DNA of 64,000 bases from Nematopogon swammerdamellus (lineage: Eukaryota; Arthropoda; Insecta; Lepidoptera; Adelidae): positions 9,509,891 to 9,573,890 of the forward strand of contig OX336349.1 in NCBI GenBank assembly GCA_946902875.1. Direction: 5' to 3'. Below, piece by piece: positions 57,881-64,000 of this stretch. The stretch's first letter is position 1. Each line of letters begins with the position of its first letter. The notes beneath the pieces are model-generated. The model had not been told where the DNA came from and searched no databases. It worked only from the letters and a program-made list of their open reading frames with translations. Both the position numbers and the translations under genes were made by a program.

Positions 57881-57886
57881 AATAAA
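57881..57886 (+). terminator. polyadenylation signal of the bHLH gene
   Basis: AATAAA 410 nt after the stop codon. A second AATAAA at 58095-58100 could give a longer transcript. Confidence 0.65.
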
Positions 57887-57899
57887 AGATAATATTATT

Positions 57900-59040
57900 T
57901 TAAACCATTTCTGCATTTTTGTTAACTTTCCTCAACCTTTTCCCGCCTTGCATAATTCTCGAAAAGCCTGAAATATCTAGTATGTATGTCTGTTCTGTAT
58001 TTTTATAAAAATAATAGTTCATACACGTCTTATCTATATTATCAGAACAATATGAATTTGAAAGTATACCTTACATTGAATGAATCATACCTTTAATAAA
58101 GCATTTTTCATGCCACAATTTTAGAGAAAATAACAATAGAAGAAATTTTGCGATCTGTGCGAATAGTGCTGCGACCTGTCACTAGAGGACCAACATTATG
58201 TAAGTAACAATTGGAAAACAATGAAAAAATGTCATAATATTAATACATAATAATAACTATTGATACCGAAATGTAAAAAGTCATACAGAATTGTAAGACA
58301 ATATTATTCTTGATGTCTGATAAAAATCCATACACTTTATTGGTCTGTTTTATTACTAGGAGGTACCTACAGCCTACAGAGAAGATACATTATTCAGATC
58401 AATTATTAAATGCTACCAACGAAGCAAAAACCATATTATTTCTTAAATAACTTCTTAAATAAAAAACAACTGCAATTAACTAACACATTATACATAACAA
58501 TTAGTTAACAACAAAATTAGATGCAAACTAAAATGCAAGAAATATAATCATAAATACCACAGAAAATATCATGACGACGAAGACCTACCAACATAAATTA
58601 ACTCTGAAAAAGCTTATACATTTCGAAACAAGCAACGCCATCTCGGGTGAGAACATGAGATTAAATCGAACCTCCAAAGCTCCAAAGTTAGTAACAAGCT
58701 TTAAGAAGCGAAAGAAAGAGCACCCCATAAGTTCCCGTGGAATCCCTCTAGTGGATGGTTAGTAAAACCTGTGAAGATATAGATTTCTATATTGAAGGTG
58801 TTCCATCTGTTCCATGCTCGCTTCGTTTGGAGCGCTGGCATCGCCTAACATTTGCATAATTTCAATAAAAAAAAGGTTGAATTTCAAATAATGCATGGCG
58901 AAATTTTATGAAACACTCTTGTGCACGTTTGTCTGTTTCTCAATAACACGCAATTAGTTCGAATTATCACATAGAGTTCAATTTGGATTGGTACTCCCGT
59001 ACCGTATGTACTACTAAACGAAAGATAACCGCTTCAGTCT
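57900..59040. other. intergenic DNA downstream of the bHLH gene
   Basis: AT-rich. A short A-tailed segment ends near 58873 (TTTGCATAATTTCAATAAAA). No gene. Confidence 0.4.
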
Positions 59041-59045
59041 CGGCG

Positions 59046-59365
59046 GTGTTCTGTTCGGTCCGCCACCTGAAAGCTCTGGCGGCTCCTGCGGCTCCTGCGG
59101 CTCCTTTCGGCCAGACTTCGGCTCGAAGGAGAGTGTGGTATGAGTGATATTTTGGTGGTTAAAAAAAAATAACTAGGGTTAATATAAAGCATAAAGCTAC
59201 GGGACGCATCTTCTCTATATTAACCCTAACCTAATGTTGAGGCGGTGCATGTCGTTTTTGTTACATTTCGTTTCGAGCCGAGTCAACCCGAGGCGTGTTT
59301 CCGAAAGGAGCCGCAGAAGCCGCAGGAGCCGCCAAAGCTTTCAGGTGTCAAACCCGTGTTCTGTT
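59046..59365. mobile_element. foldback element with 10-bp direct flanks
   Basis: CCACCTGAAAGCTCTGGCGG at the left and CCGCCAAAGCTTTCAGGTG at the right are inverted. GGCTCCTGCGGCTCCTTTCGG and its mirror follow. An inner pair (TAGGGTTAATATA / TATATTAACCCTA) also folds. GTGTTCTGTT flanks both sides (59046-59055, 59356-59365). A 10-bp duplication would fit a Mutator-like element; that assignment is tentative. Confidence 0.65.
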
Positions 59366-59569
59366 ATAGTCCTAGAATAATAATAAGTGAGTATATAGCC
59401 AGCAATCCAAAGGGAAGTCTTCAGTATGACACCTACCTAATCGGGGAGAATTGTTTTCCCTCACAAAGAAGGATATGCCAATAGTTGATAGGCAGTAGCG
59501 TAGGGGGTATAGTTTAGCATTAGTAATAGTTTTTTGTAGTAAGCCGGCTGACGCTGTTCATATTTATTT

Positions 59570-59935
59570 AACCCCGATCCCCCGACCCAAAAGGAGGGGT
59601 GTTATAAGAGCCCTATGTGTGTGTGTCTGTAGCATCGTAGCTCCAAATGGATAAATGTTCCTATAGTCTAATATAACCTAATATAGCCTAACAAAATTAT
59701 TATTGCAAGTTCAAATTATGTATGTTAAAAAGCTTGAAATAAAAGTCAAATTACTAATTTAAAAACCCCTGACACATCACATCTTTAACCATTAAAAAGA
59801 AAAAAAAAATCGCTTAGCTAATTAAAGGCGTCTCGTTGGACCGAGTAATTTTTCCCCCGACGCCTTTAAATAACTAAGCGGAAATCATTTTTTACCTTTT
59901 AATGGTTATTGATCTGTCGGGGTTTTTTTTTAAAT
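59570..59935. repeat. dispersed repeat D
   Basis: CCCGATCCCCCGACCCAAAAG and GGAGGGGTGTTATAAG open the element. CGCTTAGCTAATTAAAGGCG and CGCCTTTAAATAACTAAGCG form a hairpin at 59811-59881. It ends near GATCTGTCGGGGTTTTTT. Confidence 0.7.
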
Positions 59936-59939
59936 TTGT

Positions 59940-60183
59940 TATTTATCTTTTACTTATGCGATGAATGCTCTAATTTCTAGCTACCCCATTATGTAGATTT
60001 AGTTTTACTACATTCTAATGTATATATATAAATATAAGTAAGAAAATAAATGAAAAAAAAAACGTTTACTTCCGGTATAACCCATATCGACAAAACATAA
60101 ATTTACAAAGATTACATCAAAAGAAATAGGAAGAAGTATAGGCATAATTAGTTGTCAGAGACTTAAAAAATATAATGTAGAAC
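59940..60183. other. intergenic DNA
   Basis: AT-rich; nothing recognisable. Confidence 0.35.
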
Positions 60184-60185
60184 TA

Positions 60186-60635
60186 CAGGGTGTAAAAACG
60201 GCGAGTACATTAAATTTAGGAAATGATTATTGGGATCAAGAGTAACAAAAAAGTCAAATAACTTTTTTCTGAATTCCCTTTAAATAAAAAGTTACAGTTT
60301 TCATACAAACTAATTGATTATTTTAGTGTAAAACTGATCTAATGACAACAGGGCGGCGCGGAGGGGGGAGGAGCGGGTGAGACGTGAGCGCCTCGGACGG
60401 AGGTGTTTGCGGGAGGGGCGGGGGTTAGCTTTCTGAGTGAAGGACTGGAGGTCGGCAGGCGGAGGGTGCGGAGCGGCAACAACGCGTTAAATTACACTAG
60501 ACGAAAACATACATTTCAAAAATTTATATCTCGAAAACTAGACACTTTAGAGAAAAACTTTATTTACTTTTTTGTCTCGGAAAAACACGAGGATTGCACT
60601 GGCGAAATTAATGTACTCGCCGTTTTAACACCCTG
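60186..60635. mobile_element. mariner-type MITE, 450 bp
   Basis: Inverted ends CAGGGTGTAAAAACGGCGAG and CTCGCCGTTTTAACACCCTG, then TACATTAA / TTAATGTA, with TA on both flanks (60184-60185, 60636-60637). The interior carries a CpG-rich GGCGGCGCGGAGGGGGGAGG patch. No transposase. Confidence 0.85.
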
Positions 60636-60639
60636 TATA

Positions 60640-60980
60640 TTTCATCTATAAATTGAGAATGGTATACTTTGTCCTCAATGGATATTTTCCAATAGATAGA
60701 TAGACTTATATTTGCATGTTTATGTAAATAATATTGACTATTCAAGAAATAATAACAATTTGGTTTGTGTAGTTTAATACCGGTTTAATAGTGAACACTG
60801 ATGATGGTGATGGATGGCTGACGATGAATTTAGTATGTTAATCACTTGCTAGGTGTTTCATCATAGCCTATTGATTATTTAGGTTTCTTTTTTAAACTTA
60901 TTATTTTAACATACTATATACATAAGGTTGTGATGTAGTTTCTTATAATAATAAAAATATATACCTTGTGTTGTATTATT
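60640..60980. other. intergenic DNA
   Basis: AT-rich; a GATGGTGATGGATG stretch at 60802. No gene. Confidence 0.35.
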
Positions 60981-60981
60981 T

Positions 60982-61066
60982 TACATACATACATACATAG
61001 CGTCACGCCTGTTTCCCGGTGGGGTAGGCAGAGACAACGGATCTCCACGTGCCACGATCCTGACAC
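60982..61066 (+). repeat. dispersed repeat G
   Basis: (CATA)n then GCGTCACGCCTGTTTCCCGG, TGGGGTAGGCAGAGAC and CTCCACGTGCCAC, the same as 40088-40170. Confidence 0.75.
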
Positions 61067-61174
61067 ACCTCTGCCGCCTCTTCCACTCCCATAATGTATT
61101 ATTTTGTAAGAAATATTTCTTGAATAAAGAAAATATAAAAAAGTAATACAAATAACTAAAAATAACTATCAAAA

Positions 61175-61560
61175 GGGGTGTTTTTAAAAGTTCCCAGAAC
61201 ACTTGCGGCATTATCCCGTTGGATAGGATGGCAAGGTTTACCCTTTGAATAAAGTAGGCCCTTGATTGCGGGACGCCAGTTGCGTCCACCAGCAGAGGCC
61301 CAAGCCTCTTCAAGAAGCTTTTGGCCTCACTGCCCGCAAACGCAACAAATTACAAATCTTGATTGCTATTTCTATATTATATTTGTTGCGTTTGAGAGGC
61401 TCGCAAAGAGGCCCGAACGTGACTTGGTGCCAACGTGTCGACACAGTGGCATCCCACATCAACCTACCTACCCTTAGCCCATGCACTAGGGTGATAACAT
61501 CGGGCCTTTTGCAATCTACCCGGGAATAACCACAAGTTTCTAGGCTAGGATGCACGGTGC
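61175..61560 (-). repeat. retroelement relic
   Basis: The minus-strand translation near 61205-61313 reads KRLGPLLVDATGVPQSRAYF then QRVNLAILSNG. It resembles a segment I associate with lepidopteran retroelement proteins, but I cannot assign a clade. The frame then decays. Confidence 0.4.
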
Positions 61561-61875
61561 ATTTCCAGTAAGAAGAGTGGACTTTATTATAAAATTTAAA
61601 TTATGCATATTATTATTGGTACATTTCCGCTGCTATAAAACCGATAGGCTTCACGTGTCTGTCTGGTACACGGGATTAAAGCCATCTATTAACAGTTAGA
61701 AGTAAGGTGTAAACACTGGGGTATGTACATATAATATGTTAACAACAATTAATTAAGATAAGAGAGCAGGTGCACCGAATATTATGTCGCTCCTAAAATT
61801 AGACATCAGCATGTATCAAACTATGCAGCCAAACTCAGATAGTGACAGGGGATTATGATGAAGAAGAATTAATTA
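61561..61875. other. intergenic DNA
   Basis: Nothing recognisable. Confidence 0.35.
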
Positions 61876-61879
61876 CAGA

Positions 61880-62235
61880 CTATTTGTGGCCGCGGCTGCG
61901 CTCGCGGTAAAGTAACCTAACCTAACCTAGACTTAAGAAAATTACATTTTAGCAACCTTCTGAACAATACAATTTTTGGAATTTGGGATTAGAATTTGGA
62001 AAGTCGATGAAAACACTATGTAATCGGCTTAGTAATTTTCGAGTAAATCACAATATGAAAGCTAACCCATTTGGCAGATTTTTTCCGACTGCGTTTACTT
62101 TCGACCCGACTGCTCGCTCAGCTCCTTCGAGGACTCAGCTCATATGAATTGTCGCATTACATTGGCAAAAACCGCAATCGAATCGGTTTAACCGTTCTTG
62201 AGTTTTAAGCGAACATACATACATGTAACATACTA
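61880..62235 (+). repeat. dispersed element with TACA end
   Basis: Opens with GTGGCCGCGGCTGCGCTCGC and closes with ACCGTTCTTGAGTTTTAAGC, GAACATACATACA. These are ends common to dispersed elements in Lepidoptera and related to those at 19470 and 36855. Confidence 0.55.
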
Positions 62236-62239
62236 CTTA

Positions 62240-63540
62240 CGTCACACAATTTATGGGTAGGTGCACGAAAACATTTTAAATGATGGATTAAGATAACATT
62301 ATGATTTTTCTTATAGATAGGAGAGTATCTTATTTTATATTTTATATAGGTATGTCGTTCTGATCGCATCAATCATTTTTATTATCTTTTATTGGGTGGA
62401 CGAGGGTTTTCCCAAGTTTTCTTATCTTTCACATATAAATGATCTGTGGAATGCGCCATAAAACATTAATATCTATGTCTCATTAATATTATGAAATAAT
62501 AGAAAAAAATTTAAAAAAAAACTACAAAATAAACATAATCTCTTTTTCATTCGCAAGCAGGGCGATGGTTTAGTTAGACGAAGAGACTGTCGTAAGGTGT
62601 GCAATTGCGAGCGAGAGATCAAATCGGACGATGTCTATCTACTGCAGCAATTGACTTACTTACATTGTTGTTTTCTCTTATTTATTTATAGATATGTATT
62701 AAGCATTGGTGGACTTTTCTCTCCAACTGTAATAGGTAATAGTTATGCTCGGTAATCTGTATGCAGCACCATTTTAAATATTTACTTAGTGTTAAGTACA
62801 TTTAAGCCAATATTGTAATTTGGTGTTATAGAATAATGAAAAAAAAAAATTCAAATTGGCTGCATGAGATTTCTTCCCGAGTTTTCGCCTATCTTGCCTT
62901 TTCCTTCAGCAGTTCCTTGATAATATTATAGACAAAGAGTTCTCATTAAACTGAACTTAAATATGGGACTAAACGTAAAAATAAGATAGCCGTAAGTATA
63001 TCTTCTCAATAAAAATGTCTAGGTTATTTTGCAAGAAAAATTTAACAGAAAAAAGGCTCGTCCTGCTCACAAAGAAATATATTTCTATGTTGGAAAACTT
63101 CCGCGTAACATGTTGGAATAAATAAAATAATTCCCGGGAAGGATTATTTCCAGCCGCGCTTTCCTGCTATCGACTTTAACCAAAGCTACTTACTGCCTAC
63201 TCGTTGCATTGACGCAAGTAGCAAACTGCTCTCGATATCCCGTTTCTCGTAGGGCAATCAGCAGTCTGACTCACTAAGTGCTAAGTGGAATATTTCCTCG
63301 AGTGTTTTGTCATTTAGGAGGATGTAGACTGTAGACGTGACAACCGTCGTGTACGGCATGTCACTTGAATGCAACGCAACTCTGCACAAAACACTAATGG
63401 ATTTTCTGCTTAATTAGTTTTAAGACAAAGGAAGAACTGGCTTTGTACCGAGGCAGTTACGGAAGGAGCATGGTGTAACATGTGACATCCATCGCGAATG
63501 TAACAGAAACGTAGTCAAACATGTCGGATTCCATAATCAT
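62240..63540. other. intergenic DNA
   Basis: No gene or element recognised. Confidence 0.35.
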
Positions 63541-63544
63541 TTTT

Positions 63545-64000
63545 AACCCCCGACGCAAACGGAGTGGTGTTGTAACTTTGACACCTACGTCTGTCTGTCT
63601 GTGTGTGTGTGTGTGTGTCTGTGTATCTGTCTGTGGCATCGCAGCTCTTAAATGGATGGACCGATTGGCATGCGGTTTTATCATTAGAAAGCTGGTTTAA
63701 CCAGGATAGTTCCTAGCTATGTTTGTAATGAAGCAATGAATAATAAAAAAATACTTCTCTTAAAAAGCTTGAAATAAAAAATAAGTAAAGCAAATAAAAA
63801 AAATACCATGACACGTCAGCAAACTTTAAAAAGTCAACAATAATTTCAGTTTAGTTATTTAAAGGCGTCGAGGGACCGCTAAGTAAATAAAATAGAAAAA
63901 TGTTGAGCTGCCCGGTTATTTATTATATTGAATATAAAAAACCCCCGACTCTTAAAAAGTCAAAAATAATTTCCGTTTACTTACTTAAAGGAGTCGGTAG
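63545..64000. repeat. dispersed repeat D, runs off the window
   Basis: AACCCCCGACGCAAACGGAG, GTGGTGTTGTAACTTTGAC, (GTCT)n/(GT)n, ATGGATGGACCGATTGGCAT, then TATTTAAAGGCGTCGAGGG and AACCCCCGACTC. Same family as 55.5 and 59.6 kb. Confidence 0.7.

Overview
The window looks like nuclear DNA from a moth or butterfly (Lepidoptera). The base composition is AT-rich with short CpG-rich islands, and the intergenic DNA is packed with repeat types familiar from lepidopteran genomes: GGTTCCGTA...CACTTGGCCG elements, LINE 3' tails with GAT or TACA repeats, mariner-like foldbacks, hAT, Harbinger and Transib elements. The species cannot be named from the sequence.

Only two host protein genes can be supported, both intronless, both on the + strand, about 53 kb apart. 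At 3039-3533 is a Bearded-family gene (E(spl)m4/malpha type) with a TATA box. Its 3' UTR carries GY, K and Brd boxes, the microRNA sites typical of Notch-pathway genes. At 56818-57471 is an Enhancer-of-split bHLH-Orange repressor (HES, WRPW tail), closest to mgamma/mbeta. Its promoter holds head-to-head Su(H) sites (SPS) with two proneural A-type E-boxes just upstream of the TATA box, and its 3' UTR carries the same three box classes. The window is therefore part of an Enhancer-of-split complex: Notch/Su(H) and proneural factors switch the genes on, microRNAs restrain them, the bHLH protein represses neural genes, and the Bearded protein antagonises Neuralized and so Delta signalling.

Between the genes I find no further convincing host exon. 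Several small GC-rich islands there contain exact high-affinity Su(H) sites, some beside proneural E-boxes. They cluster at 12.9-17.3 kb and 22.2 kb, with one more at 30.6 kb. One of them shares 16 identical bases with the bHLH promoter. These are candidate Notch-responsive enhancers.

The mobile DNA is layered. The largest element is a Transib transposon (50690-55121) whose ends read CACAGTG, the heptamer of V(D)J recombination signals. It has 5-bp CGGCG target duplications, nearly identical terminal repeats of about 0.9-1.0 kb, and a RAG1-like transposase gene broken by frameshifts and one stop. A small Harbinger-type MITE has jumped into its right arm. A hAT-type element with an 8-bp duplication (29039-29984) splits an older repeat. 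Other elements are a 5'-truncated Jockey/CR1-like LINE (32935-34468) with two extra 3'-end copies, two TA-flanked mariner-type foldbacks, and a composite block at 36.85-39.37 kb made of 68-bp and 256-bp tandem arrays.
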